Assembly: GCA_963082875.1 (NCBI GenBank)
Contig: OY720097.1
Span: 620,001 to 684,000, forward strand
DNA from: Corella eumyota
Taxonomy: Eukaryota > Chordata > Ascidiacea > Phlebobranchia > Corellidae
Reading direction: 5' to 3'
DNA length: 64,000 bases
The notes beneath the pieces are model-generated. The model saw only the letters and a program-made list of their open reading frames with translations, had not been told where the DNA came from and did no database searches. This document shows, one piece after another, positions 10,250 through 21,311 of the stretch. Numbering within the stretch: position 1 is the stretch's first letter; each line of letters starts with the position of its first letter. Position numbers and translations under genes: made by a program.

Positions 10250-13200
10250 CACTGTAAGCGGGACCGCCGCCACCTTCGGGGCAAACCCAGTTAATATTCT
10301 GACTCGGATCTTTGATGTCACAAGTTTTACAATGAACACAATTTTGGGCGTTGATCACGAGTTGCATGTCCCCCTCTGCACCGCCCTCTAGCGGGACATA
10401 CTCGTACACTCCTGAAAAGAAAAAAAAAGAAAAGTTAAAAATATTTTTCTTTCGAGCTATCTGGGCTCAGGATCGAATAGTTTGGCATTGGTGCGGCTCG
10501 AACCCGAAACCTTTTGGCCTTAAAAAGTGTCCTATTGTGACGTGTTTGAGCCATCTGCAACGCCGGGGTTAAGGGTGAATAGTGTAGCATCAGTGCGACT
10601 TGAACCCAAAACGCTTTAGCCCTTAAAAAGTGTCCTATTGTGACGTGTTTGACCTATTCGTAAACACCAGGTTCTAGAACGAATAATGTAGCATCAGTGC
10701 GACTCGAACCCAAAACCTTTGGGCCTTAAAAAGTGTTCTTTTGTGACGTGTATGTGCCATCTACAACGCCGGGTTAAAGGGTTAATAGCGTGGCATTAAT
10801 GCGACTCCACTCGAAATCTTTCAGCCCTTTAAAATTGTCCTATTGTGACGTGTTTGAGCTATCTGTGAACGCAGGGCCCAAGGGCGAATATTGTTAAATC
10901 AGAAAGTACGTCATTGGTGCAACTAGAAACTGAAACCTTTCAACTCGTAACCTGAATAAAGTGACAATATTGCACCACGAACTGGGAACTTTGTGGCACT
11001 TTAAAAGTGTTCTTCTGTGACGTGTTTAAGCTTTTTGCCGACACCAGGCTCAAGGGCAAATAAAGTGGCATCAGTGCGGTTCAAACCTGAAACCTTTTAG
11101 CTTGTAATCTGACTCCATGACTCGTATATCACACTACTGGACTAAAAATACAAAAAAAAAATCTAATTTAAATAAAAATGCCCCACCTGCTGGGCAAAAT
11201 CTCTGTTCTGGTCCATCGAACACAGCGAGGTTCCTCATGAGTGGAACATTATCATCCCTCAGGGTGAGATGAGGAGGTTGATCCCCCTCGTGGTTGGTTC
11301 CACTTAAAGCAACCGAAGATAAAAGATCGAAACTTATTTTGTTATCAGGTTTAGGATATTCAATCTTCGGACATTCAGCAGCGGGTTTCAAGGATTTGTA
11401 ATCAGCTCCTAAATTGAAATAAACACAAATATTTGTTAAAAATGGGTAAAAAATTTCTAAACACATTTTTAAGACCCTTTGTGGTGAATTTCAAATAACT
11501 TTGAAGCTGTGGGTTTGTTCTCACTGCTTCCATGCTGTAGCACCTTTAAATAAGTAGCTATAAAAGGTGTGAACTCCTGCTGAGCCAGCACTTATTCAGC
11601 AGCTAAATTATCAGGCAATTGTAGTTAATAATATCCAAAACTTTCAAAGTCAACTTATGACTGGGTCGGGGTAACTGATGTTACTCTATGTTAAGGTCGT
11701 AAAGTTGACCTTTTAAACTAGAGATAAACAAAAAGTTTTGTACCTAGCAAGTTGTAGTGCATAAAAAAACAATCACAAATGAAACATTTAAAGTTTAAAC
11801 TACAAGATACTAAAAATTTTAAACCAACTAAGATTGCCCAATTAAGTAACCACAACATTACCATGTCCTTTAAACGTCCACGGCTCCTTCCCTCTACCAA
11901 GAACATAGAACAAAGCAGTATAAGCAAACCCTCCGTATATTCCTAACATTGTATTAAAAGCATGTCGAACATTGCGAACACTTTTCAGTTCCTTCCACAA
12001 CCAACTTGATCTTAATTTCTCTTCATATTCATGAACATATAAACCTAAAAGGTTAAACAAGGTAATAATTTTATACCTTTTTTATATTTATTTTTTCTCG
12101 TTGTAGGAATAAACCACAACCTAAACATAGAGTAACATTTGTTATTCTGACCAAGTCTATTGAGTTGCCTTTGGTAGTTTAAAATATTATTAATTATAAC
12201 TGACCAATAATAAGGCTTTGCTCAAAGACAGTACAGCAAACCCGAATCTTAATGTAGTAATGCCAAGAGTTCTGACCACTACACCATGCTGCTAAGCTAG
12301 GTAAGTGCCCAATCTATGAATTTCATTCAAATTATCTCAATATGGTTGCAACTCTAAACTAATATTTGCCAGCGATAATTTACCTGCACACCACAAATGG
12401 CAGTTTTGTTTATTTTGTTAACCTATAAATTAAACGTATACAAATTACCAACCTTTTGTCTCACATTTTCTCCCTTCCTCATGCAAAGCTTCAAATATTG
12501 TCTCCGCGGCAACCATTCCACTCTTCATAGCTGTGTGGGTTCCTTTGATCTTGGGGACGTTCATGAAGCCCGGAGAACAACCTAATAACAATATTTTGAG
12601 TTAAATTTTACCACATTAAAATCACCATATTATTTTAATAAAAAAGAAATTGCTCACCAATTAAACAACCTCCAGGAAAAGCAAGTTTTGGAATGGATTG
12701 GAAACCTCCTTCATTTAATGCTCGTGCCCCGTAAGCAATTCTTTTCCCCCCCTCAAAAACCCCCCTGACAGAAGGGTGCTCTTTAAAGCGTTGAAATTCT
12801 TTAAAGGGGCTTAAATATGGGTTTGTGTAATCTAATCCAACCTAAAAATGTAAATTTTTAATATTTTTAATTATAAATTTAATTGTGAACCATACCCACC
12901 ATTAAAATTTAACCATAATACACACCAATAACAACCATGTAAACCAAACTTATTACAAGTTAAGCAATAACAGCTTAACACAATCAATACACTAAATAAC
13001 AACCATTAAAAAATTCTAGCAACCAATTAACCAGCAGCAATTATTGTGAACCATAAACACCAATTAAAACCAAACTAATTATCAGATAAACAATACCAAC
13101 TAAACACCATAAATAAACAACAAAAACAACCATTTAGAAATCATAGAAACCAACTAACCATCAGCAATTATTGTAACCCAAAAACACCAATAACAACCAC

Positions 13201-16200
13201 ATAACCATACTTAAATACCAGATTAGCAATTACAACTTAACACCATTAACAAGCAACAAAACAACCATTTAAAAACCATATAAACTAACTCACCACCAGA
13301 CCAACAGCAATTAATGGTTCGCCTTCATCTAAATGGTACAGAAAAGAACCACCATAAGTATTTCTATCAAGGGGCCATCCTACAGTGTGCTCTATACAAC
13401 CTGGTTGCCACTTTGATTTCTCAACTTCCCAAATTTCCTAAAAATAAAAAAATTTAAAATTAAAATCATTAAAAAAGATTTCTATTTATACTGTAGCATA
13501 GTAAACAATGTATATGACCAATTTATAGACTTACAAAGTAAATAAAACTGCCATTTGTGGTGCCCACATCAATTATTGTAAACAAATATTAATTGTGAAC
13601 TGTGACCATATTATGACAATTGAAATCCTAACAATGGAGCGGGCTATTGACCATTTTTTTATTTAGGAATTATATGCAAAAACCTTTGTATTTTTAGTTA
13701 CCTTTACAGGCACCAAAAAGTTAATAATTAGTAGTTGTTTCATTTAGGAATCGAAATATACAATTATTAGATTTTTTTACAGAAAGCAAATACATAATGA
13801 TCTAAAAAGATACCTTTAGACTATTACGAAAATTCAAACACATTCTCACCTTTATCCCGATAGCGTAAGTTTGCGGGCTACAACCCTCCCTCAAGTTAAG
13901 ATCCTCGTTCAAATAAAGTTGTTTAGCGAGGGCACCATGGCAACCTTCAGAGAACACTGTGACCTTCGAATGAAATTCCATTCCTCGTTCAAATGTTTCC
14001 TATACATTAAAGTTGTAACAGAAATGTGACCAAGTCATAATTTAATTTAACAAATATTAATGCAATTAAATATACTTTAACAATTAGTTAAGAAAAAGGG
14101 GTAATTGTTATCATAAAATTTTAATTAATTAAATGAAAAATATGGCTAATTAGCAATCAACATTCAAGTATATTTAACACATAGTTACAAACACTATTTA
14201 AATTCAAGATATGGTTAACTACAAACTAACTTTTAACACATATATTAACACTAACCTTAGGTGATCCATCTTTATGTATTCCCACATCATTTGTAGCAAT
14301 CCCTTTCACACTTCCATCTTCATGGTATAAAACTTCTGTGCAGGCAAAACCTGGGTATACCTGAGCACAAATGTTATAAATTTTTATATTGTTTAAAAAC
14401 TAAACATAGTAAATACACATGCTAGTATTAAATAATGAATGTATTGGTGTAATTACACAAAAAGCTGTTTTAACATAGCATTAGCAACTGCTGGTAAAGA
14501 AGTAAATTTAACAATGTAAATTCAATAATGTAGTGATTAAAACACTTGGCCTCACTATATGAGGTCCTGGGTTCGGTTCCTACTGCTTCTATACTGTGGT
14601 ACAACTAAAGACTTTGTTTAAGGTAATAAATCTTAAACTCTATGTTTTAAACATTAAAAATAAATAAATAAGACAACAGCTTTAAAAAAAGTAAAAGAAA
14701 ATAGAAAAGGTTTATTTATTTATCCACTTTAAATAGATGGTTTTCACAAAGTAAATACAAACCCATATAAATTTTTAAACAATTTAAATTTCTTTACCAT
14801 GGGTTAAAAGTTCAATTACTAACCACAACTTAAACATAATTTTGTTTAATTTTAAAACAATGTTTAATTAATGAAATAGTGTTGGTTTATGGTAATTAAT
14901 TAAATTTTAAATATTTTTAAATTACCTCGACTTCCAGCTCTTCAGCTTGTTCTCCGAGCCATTTAACAACGTTGCCAAGTCTTACGATGTAATTTCCATG
15001 ATTATAAACTGGCAACCCTGGATTTAAAAATAAGTTTTAAATTTTTTGGGATTTTAATTTTAAAGTATAAGTTTTACAATAGTTATTGTCTACCAACATT
15101 TGTGGAATAAGTAATTAATCTGATAGTTTGATTCATAAATTTACATTTTGTTGTAATTTTTTTTTTAATCTAAATATTTTACCTAATTTTTAAACATGTT
15201 TTGTAAATATATAACAGTAAATTATTACAAAATAACTCAATAAAAAATGTTCAAATTTACCTTTAAATATAGGAATAGGAATTCTCCACTTTTTAGTAAG
15301 AAAAGAAAACTTGTCTTTATTAACTTTAGTTTTTAATGGAGCCCCTCTTTCCTTCCAATCTGGGATTAATTCGTTTAAAGCACGAGGTTCTAAGCAAGCT
15401 CCTGATAAAGTGTGACCACCTGGAAGTAAATTTGTATTTTTTAACAAGTAACTATTTTTTAACAAGTAACTTAATCATTGATGTAAAAAGGTTGACTTAA
15501 CAGCTTTTGAACATGAAGTAACAATTGTTACCCCAGACTCCAACTGACTTTGGCAGTCTAAAATATTATTGACCTTAATTGCCGAATAATTAATTTGCTG
15601 ATTGGATTTGGCTTAGCACCTCACTTAAGGGTGCAGCAATAAAGGAGCAAAAATCTAGCAGCGTGGTGTAGTGGTGATGACCTTAAGTAAGGCGCTATAA
15701 AAGGTATAAACTCCTGCTAAACCAATACCTAATCAGCAGTTTAATTATCGGGCAAGTGTAATCTAAAATATCGCAAACTGACAAAATCTACCCAGGTTAA
15801 CTGATGTTACTCTATGTTCAGGTCGAGCAGGCGACCTTACTACATCAAGAATAAAAAAAAATTTCATGTTTTAAAGCCTAGTGTTCTAACCACTACATTA
15901 GGTCGATAAATAATCTGATACAAAAAATGTTTTTAAGTGAATACATCAATTGTTTTAACAACTACAAACTCACCTAATTCCTGAGCTTTTTCAAACAAGC
16001 AGACCCTTATATCTTTGCCTTGTTGTTTAGCAAGTTGTTTAAGTTTAATTGCACAAGAGAGACCAGCAGGACCTCCCCCTACTATAACTACATCAGCCTC
16101 ATCTGCAAATCTTTCCATATCAGTGTCTGTTAGAAAAAAATAAATTATATAGCGTATGAAATTTTAAGTTAACCTTTTATAACAAATCTAAGTGGACAAA

Positions 16201-16887
16201 TTAAATATTATATATATACATGTATGTCAAATTTATAGGTCAGCAAAGTAAATACTGTTGGTGAAATTAGTTAAAATTTGTGACTATATCAAGACAATAA
16301 AATGCAGAATGTATGCCAGGTTATCGACTAGTGTACATAAGAAATATATTGGTTAAAAGTTGTTAGAAGTTAGCATAAAAAATTACGTTAATTTAAAAAA
16401 TTCTGGCAATTTTAAACCTGAGCAAGTAAAATAAATTGTTTACTTTTTCTCATTGCATAATTACTTTGGTTATTGCATCACTAAAAATTGTTGTCACTTA
16501 TAGGTTTAAAATTTTTTTTGTATATTACTAAAGTAAAACTATTTGTATTGGTTATGTTTAAATAAATACCAACATAATGCTACTGTTTATGTTTATGCTG
16601 TTTTTTTATTTCAGGTATTTCCAAACTTTTATAAATTTTGTTTTTTATGTTTACAAAAATTTGTGTTGACAAAAAATAGATAAAAACAATAAATATAAAA
16701 CACAGTTAGAAATTTTGACTTTATTTATTTGTAAACAAAACTTAAAATTACCTTTCCATCTTTCATCCTTATCTCTAGGTACAATGCTATGATGAGTAGT
16801 TAGTTTGGGTTGATGAGACATATAACATCTTTGTTGATGGAAGTTAACCAACTTACTATGCTTATATATTGTTCTTAATAACTTCAT
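10242..16887 (-). CDS. ETFDH: Electron transfer flavoprotein-ubiquinone oxidoreductase
   Basis: Inner-membrane mitochondrial enzyme that passes electrons from ETF to ubiquinone in fatty-acid and amino-acid oxidation. Twelve phase-consistent exons: 16752-16887, 15974-16126, 15261-15419, 14926-15017, 14256-14360, 13850-13999, 13294-13437, 12658-12841, 12453-12581, 11862-12044, 11187-11408, 10242-10411. They give 608 residues (human about 617). Visible parts: a basic N-terminal targeting segment; an FAD Rossmann motif VGGGPAG near 61-67; ubiquinone/FAD-domain blocks such as [10 protein letters not shown] and [14 protein letters not shown]; and four 4Fe-4S cysteines, one in FCPAG (about 550) and three in CVHCKTC (about 577, 580, 583). 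The C terminus [10 protein letters not shown] is intact. It lies 300 bases downstream of CMC4 on the same strand. The stop codon lies in a TGACGTCA palindrome. Confidence 0.97.
10441..11140 (-). mobile_element. Second SINE-like family, tandemly amplified core
   Basis: Six units in ETFDH intron 11, at 103-base spacing for the first four (near 10485, 10588, 10691, 10794) and then more diverged (10908, 11068). Each holds GTGCGRCTCGAACCC, the reverse of a tRNA B-box, and most hold CCTATTGTGACGTGTTTGA. Confidence 0.6.
11507..11735 (+). mobile_element. tRNA-derived SINE, diverged
   Basis: Head truncated. TCTCACTGCTTCCATGCTGT leads into the body and a GATAAACAAAAAG tail. It lies in ETFDH intron 10, antisense to the gene. 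Confidence 0.7.
12095..12300 (-). mobile_element. tRNA-derived SINE, diverged
   Basis: Reverse copy with the head (GTAGTGGTCAGAACTCTTGG on the minus strand) and body preserved but an internal deletion. It lies in ETFDH intron 9. Confidence 0.65.
12310..12441 (-). repeat. MITE-like repeat abutting an ETFDH exon
   Basis: Reverse copy of the 150-190 base interspersed repeat (CAATATGGTTGCAACTC, CACCACAAATGGCAGTTTTG). It ends about 12 bases from the 3' splice-donor side of the exon at 12453. Confidence 0.45.
12890..13310. repeat. Degenerate tandem repeat, about 120-base period
   Basis: In ETFDH intron 7. Three or so units share AACAACCATTTA, CAGCAATTATTGT and AACACCAATAAC words in order. They are CA-rich, TG-poor and non-coding. 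Confidence 0.45.
13495..13665 (+). repeat. MITE-like repeat
   Basis: Carries the family words ACTGCCATTTGTGGTGC, GTGACCATATTATGACAATT and GCGGGCTATTGAC. It lies in ETFDH intron 6. Confidence 0.5.
14525..14655 (+). mobile_element. tRNA-derived SINE, head-only copy
   Basis: A-box-like TGTAGTGATTAA and B-box-like GGTTCGGTTCC are both present, then the body breaks off early. It lies in ETFDH intron 4. Confidence 0.6.
15478..15910 (-). mobile_element. tRNA-derived SINE split by a second SINE
   Basis: The body of a minus-strand SINE (15478-15645) and its head (about 15866-15910, GTAGTGGTTAGAACACTAGG on the minus strand) are separated by a plus-strand SINE. It lies in ETFDH intron 2. Confidence 0.6.
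15657..15868 (+). mobile_element. tRNA-derived SINE nested in another SINE
   Basis: Starts with GCAGCGTGGTGTAGTGGTGA but skips most of the B-box region, then runs to a CATCAAGAATAAAAAAAAA tail. It is inserted inside the opposite-strand copy 15478-15910. Confidence 0.65.
16190..16335 (+). repeat. MITE-like repeat, diverged
   Basis: Starts AAGTGGACAA, passes an AT tract and ATTTATAGGTCAGCAAAGTA, and ends near GGTTATCGACTAGTG. It lies in ETFDH intron 1. Confidence 0.45.
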
Positions 16888-17187
16888 ATTTTAAATTTAG
16901 AAGTGTCTGTAACATAGAAAACATAAAAATAAATTTTGCATAAAGACTTCAAATATAAATTTTTTTTAAAATGTTTGAATGGGAAAAAATAAGAAACAAA
17001 AATACACATTTCATTAGAAATTTAAATTTTAATATTCTAACTTTTTCATAACAAAAATTGGAGTAAAATAAAAGCACAGTGTATGACAATAGTATATAAT
17101 TCAACAATCTGTAATATTTACTTTTTTCCATGTTTAAAACACGGTTTATGCAAATTTTAAAATAATACAAAAATAAATAAATAAAAA

Positions 17188-17388
17188 TCAAGTTTTTTGG
17201 TCAGTTACAGAATTGTTATTATTGAGTTTTATCCCCGAGCAACAAATTTGTTTCAGATTTTGATATTTTTCGCAACATTCTTTTAATTGATTGATTTCCT
17301 TTAAACATTTATGTTCTTGATAACTATTCCTTTGTAGACAATCTTGTATTCTGCAAGCAAACGGCAAACATTTCTCTGTTTTTCCCAT
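17188..17388 (-). CDS. CMC4: Cx9C-motif mitochondrial protein CMC4 (p8-MTCP1)
   Basis: Single-exon gene of 66 residues. Small twin-Cx9C proteins of the mitochondrial intermembrane space are imported and disulfide-folded by the MIA40 pathway; the exact role of CMC4 is poorly known. Cysteines at 7, 12, 17, 28, 38, 39 and 50 match, as I recall it, the spacing of human CMC4 exactly, with C7-x9-C17 and C28-x9-C38 as the two motifs; C49 is extra. The words CLQRNSY and CSGIK also agree with the family. ATG 17388 is the only sensible start. The 3' neighbour on the same strand is ETFDH, 300 bases away. Confidence 0.92.
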   Translation of the reverse strand: MGKTEKCLPFACRIQDCLQRNSYQEHKCLKEINQLKECCEKYQNLKQICCSGIKLNNNNSVTDQKT

Positions 17389-18525
17389 ACTTTAAATACT
17401 ATTTTTATGAAAACTTTTTTACCTAAAAAATAAGCATTATCATGAAGTTAGTAAGAGGACAAAATCATAAAACTTAACTTACAAATGCTAATGCTGCCTT
17501 AAATTTAGGTTGTTAAATTAACCTTTTCACTATATTAAGTGTTAATTTAGAAAAACGAAGACTTCATGCAAATGTATACAGTAATAAAAAAACACAGCCG
17601 GTTAGCTCCTATTTAGAGTTTATAAAAAACCTAACTATTTCATTATTAGATTAAGTTTTATACACAAAATGTTGTATAAGATACCCTTTAAACAATAATT
17701 ATATATAGTAACAACTAACAACAGAACAACCCCTATTTTGTTTTATGTCGAATGCTTCTAAAACTATTTTAGTCAAGTTTAGAAAACCTAACATCAAAAC
17801 AATTTTAACGGTGTAAATTTTAACTTAACAATATATTACTTACTAACAACAATTCAAGAATAGAAATGAGTATAAACTTTAATTGCTTGCTTTCAATTTT
17901 AATAATCTAAAACTGTTGAACAACTTTTCACATTTTGGAGGTGTGCGTTTCGTGACGTCACGCCCCTAAGTCCAAAGTTCTAAAATTTTTCCGGGTACCT
18001 CGGGTCCGCACCGGGTGTTTTAACATAACCAAACAACTAGAGTAGTGGGAATCAAACTTAAGGGTTTAAAGGTGTTAAATATTATAAGCCTAGTTGTTTC
18101 ACATAAAACTTCACTTTCAAAACACAACACAATATTAGAATTAAACAACCTTACATTTAGCCCTTTAATTAATAGCAACCTATGTTTAAAGTAAGTTTAT
18201 TTATTTTCTAAAATTAGGAAAAAGTTTAAAAAACAATCAACAAAAGCTTTAAAATTGTAAATTATTTATATTTCGCTATTGTACTTTTAAACATTCACAA
18301 AACCAACATAAATGTAAAAGATTTTATTAACAAAACATTGATAAGCAAAGACAAGAAGGTGTTTTAAAAAGTTTATGAGTAGTTTTCATAAAAAAAATAT
18401 CAGAAATATCAAGTTTTTTTAAGCTTAGGGTAATATTTAAAAAACATTGTTTAATTGACTAAAATGTTGAAACAATTCAAAGTAAATATACAAAAAAATA
18501 TAAAAAACAAAAAAATAAAGTCATA
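17389..18525. other. Intergenic region CMC4-PAM16
   Basis: No gene seen. It is AT-rich apart from a short GC-richer stretch at 17938-18025. Confidence 0.6.
17938..18025. promoter_or_regulatory. GC-richer promoter-like stretch with TGACGTCA
   Basis: A perfect TGACGTCA at 17955-17962 is followed by CACGCCCC, a GC-box-like word, and CCGGGTACCTCGGGTCCG. It lies about 550 bases upstream of the CMC4 start in otherwise AT-rich DNA, so it may be the promoter of CMC4 or of a CMC4-ETFDH unit. This is inference. Confidence 0.4.
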
Positions 18526-19556
18526 TTAAGAATTTGAATCCTTGTTTTGAGTTTCTTTATTTTTTGATTCATTATTATTAGAAGTTTTGGGTTCATTTTC
18601 TACGTCTAATCTTTCTTTAGCTCTAAAGACCTAAATAAATATAACAAATTTAACTAATAAATATAACAAAGTAATGTTTTAAGTATATGCTGTCCTTTTA
18701 TTAATTTAACTGGCAGCGTGGGTATTTTAACTGGCAGCGTGGCGGAGAATAATACCTTGGATTGAATATAAAAAGATCCTCCGCTGGCTTTATCATTAAC
18801 TTTCATTAAGTGATCGTAACTCTGTTAAAAAAGAAAACAAAAGTGGTCAAAAATATAAAATACATAAAGCAAAACTTGCAAAAAAATGACAAATAAATTT
18901 TAAAGTTAAAAGTGTATAATAGGTAAAAATAAGAAACATGATAGTTGTATTATCATCACTAATTTACCTTATTTACTTGTTCCATATTCTTAACATCGGG
19001 GACATTTAAAATTTGTTTTGCTTCATCCAAAGACATTCCAAACAAACTTGAATTTGCGGCAGATTCTTTTCCCTTATTACCACCCCCTGCTCGTTGGGCT
19101 GCATGCTTACTTTCTATGGAAATAAGAATGATTTAATTTAAATATTTCAAAGTTAGAAGAAAATTAGGAAAAGTTTTGTAACTTGCCATTAATTTCTCTT
19201 CTCACTGCTTTAGCAAAAGCTCGTCCAACAACTTGGGCCCCAGCAATGATCACTTTAACGATGTTGTTGGCCTAAAAGATAAAAAATAACAACAACACAA
19301 TATACAAAAATAAATATAATAGATTTATAATGGAAATTAGTGGACAATATATAAGTACGTCCAATTTATAAGCTTACAAAATAAGTTAAACTGATGTTTG
19401 TAGTATGTACGCGGGTAAATAATTGTTAAGAGATGTGACCATATTATGACAATTTTAATGCAGACCATAGGGCAGGTGACTAGTAATTTAAAATATAGTT
19501 TTGGCAATAATCAATGGCTTAAAAAAGTTTTATTAAAAAATTACAGTTCTTACCAT
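18526..19556 (-). CDS. PAM16: Mitochondrial import motor subunit PAM16 (Magmas/TIM16)
   Basis: J-like protein that pairs with PAM18/DNAJC19 and regulates mtHsp70 at the TIM23 presequence translocase on the matrix face. Five exons: 19554-19556, 19187-19271, 18968-19113, 18756-18821, 18526-18630, giving 134 residues (human 125). The first coding exon contributes only the ATG, directly followed by donor GTAAGA. The N-terminal hydrophobic stretch VKVIIAGAQVVGRAFAKAV matches the family. The J-like region has MSLDEAKQILNV and YDHLMKVNDKASGGSFYIQS, without the HPD of true J proteins, as expected. Intron 2 uses a GC donor (G|GCAAGT): no nearby GT keeps the frame. The C-terminal tail is Asn/Lys-rich. 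Confidence 0.94.
19325..19485 (+). repeat. MITE-like repeat
   Basis: AGTGGACAATATATAAGTAC start, ACTGATGTTTGTAGTATG centre, GTGACCATATTATGACAATT and GGGCAGGTGACTAGT end. It lies in PAM16 intron 1. Confidence 0.5.
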
Positions 19557-19835
19557 TTAGAAATTTACTTCAAACAATCTTTAGCCTTAATTTCTTATTT
19601 TTTAAATTTTCTAGTTTTATAAACAATGGTTTAAAATCTAAAAAATAAGAATAAAAAAGCTAATAACATAGCATAGTTAAAAAATAGGCTACAAAATAAG
19701 AGATGTGCATAATAATCTAATAAAAAATTAAACCCATGATAATAGTACACTTAAAAAAAACGTGTACTGATATTTAAAAATAATACTCAGTAAATTGTAA
19801 GTTCCAAACTATATTAAATTAAAATAAGTTAAGTT

Positions 19836-21311
19836 TTAAACTTTTCCTTTCATTGAAACAATTAAATCGTTCATATTATTTCGTTGTGAGTTATCATTAC
19901 ACGAGAAATATAATTCAACTGGACCAAACATGATTTTAACAACCTCAACAGAACATTCTAAAACATAATCCTGTTTGTTATTTAAAGATAAATTTCCATT
20001 TTGTAAAATTTCATCAGAATTTTTAAAATCTTGATTATTACTAACGACAATTTTGTCTTTTTTATTTTCTGAAATTTCTTCTTCAAAACTTTTTGTGATT
20101 TCTGTTTCATTTAAAAGTTTTTGATTATTTTCTGTAGGAAGTATTTCTGGTATTGATTCATTATTGTCAATTAAACGATGTCCACCATTTTCTAATTTAG
20201 CAATCTTGTTTTTTATGACATCACAAAAAGCTAATTGTCTTCTTTTTCTTCTATTATGCAACCAAGATTTTGACTTTGCACGAATTTTAATTTTAACTTT
20301 ATCCTCAGCCAAAATTTCAGTTTCAAATAAAATATTCAAATTTGATAAATATTTTTGAATTTCGTTGACAGTTTCATTTAGGAATAAAAACTTTGATTCA
20401 ATTTTAATCGGTTTTCGTTCTTTTTTTGAGTCCAAAAACATTGATTTTGGAATTTTGTTTTTGTTTATCTGAGAGTTAAAACTCCAACCAAGTGCCCACC
20501 TCATTGTATTACCTTGACATAACTCAGTAGAAGCTAAACATTCAATTCCATCGTCAACAATCAATTTTTTCAATTTCAAAAAACTCTCTTTTTTACCGAG
20601 CATAATAGTAAACCAACCCACATCTTTTTTCGATTTACTTTCATTGAATATTTTTAACCCAAACGCAAAATCACCGCCGTTTGAAATCATTTCGTTTTTA
20701 CTCCCATTGCAGACTGAGTTAGCTTGTGGTCGGTTTTTCGAACTTTCAACTTCATTCTCAGTGTTAAAAAATGGAGGATTACAAATACAAATATCAAACT
20801 TATGATCTTCCAGTAACTTCTCATTATCATCAACTTTAAAAATTTTAATTTTTTCTTCTAAATTATTCTGCAGAACATTTTTTGTTGCATATTCAAAATT
20901 TTTCTCATCCGTTTCCGTAGCAACAAATTTCCAATCAGGATTTAATTTTGACGCCAATAGAGGATAAACACAACAGCACCCACATCCAATATCAAGAATG
21001 CGGCGCTGATTTAAAGTTTCAGGAAAGCACTGAAATAAGTCTTCAATCCAATGTAGATAGTTAAGTCTAGATGGAATGGTAGGAATTAATCGATCATCTG
21101 GCAAACTAACTTTAAGACCAAAATCTTTTTCAAGTAAGCAAGTTGTTAATTCCTTTAAGGCATTAGGGTCTTTAAAATTCAAAAAAGGTTTCTTTTTACA
21201 GGAAAATTTTAAATATTTCTTGAAATTAGGAAATAATTCGGATAATTCGATGAAATTTGGAGGCTTGTCTTTGTAGATGTTTCTTTCATGCATAAACTTG
21301 TTAAAAGCCAT
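19836..21311 (-). CDS. METTL16: RNA N6-adenosine methyltransferase METTL16
   Basis: Family members methylate adenosine in U6 snRNA and in hairpins of MAT2A mRNA, which tunes S-adenosylmethionine supply. A single exon encodes 491 residues (human 562). The N terminus MHERNIYKDKPPNF is the family signature. The SAM-binding Rossmann motif LDIGCG is at 106-111 and the catalytic NPPF at 178-181; TMRWALGWSF follows further on. A basic WLHNRRKRRQ stretch and a C-terminal domain correspond to the vertebrate-conserved RNA-binding regions in diverged form, with a Lys/Glu/Asn-rich linker. It has no introns, whereas vertebrate METTL16 has several. It lies 280 bases upstream of PAM16 on the same strand. 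Confidence 0.95.
   Translation of the reverse strand: MAFNKFMHERNIYKDKPPNFIELSELFPNFKKYLKFSCKKKPFLNFKDPNALKELTTCLLEKDFGLKVSLPDDRLIPTIPSRLNYLHWIEDLFQCFPETLNQRRILDIGCGCCCVYPLLASKLNPDWKFVATETDEKNFEYATKNVLQNNLEEKIKIFKVDDNEKLLEDHKFDICICNPPFFNTENEVESSKNRPQANSVCNGSKNEMISNGGDFAFGLKIFNESKSKKDVGWFTIMLGKKESFLKLKKLIVDDGIECLASTELCQGNTMRWALGWSFNSQINKNKIPKSMFLDSKKERKPIKIESKFLFLNETVNEIQKYLSNLNILFETEILAEDKVKIKIRAKSKSWLHNRRKRRQLAFCDVIKNKIAKLENGGHRLIDNNESIPEILPTENNQKLLNETEITKSFEEEISENKKDKIVVSNNQDFKNSDEILQNGNLSLNNKQDYVLECSVEVVKIMFGPVELYFSCNDNSQRNNMNDLIVSMKGKV

Noticed and set aside
12397-12585. 62-residue plus-strand frame
   Set aside because: It is the reverse of an ETFDH exon (12453-12581) plus adjoining repeat.
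16949-17191. 80-residue minus-strand frame between CMC4 and ETFDH
   Set aside because: Composition is that of AT-rich spacer (Phe, Leu, Tyr, Lys) and it overlaps the CMC4 stop; no motif.
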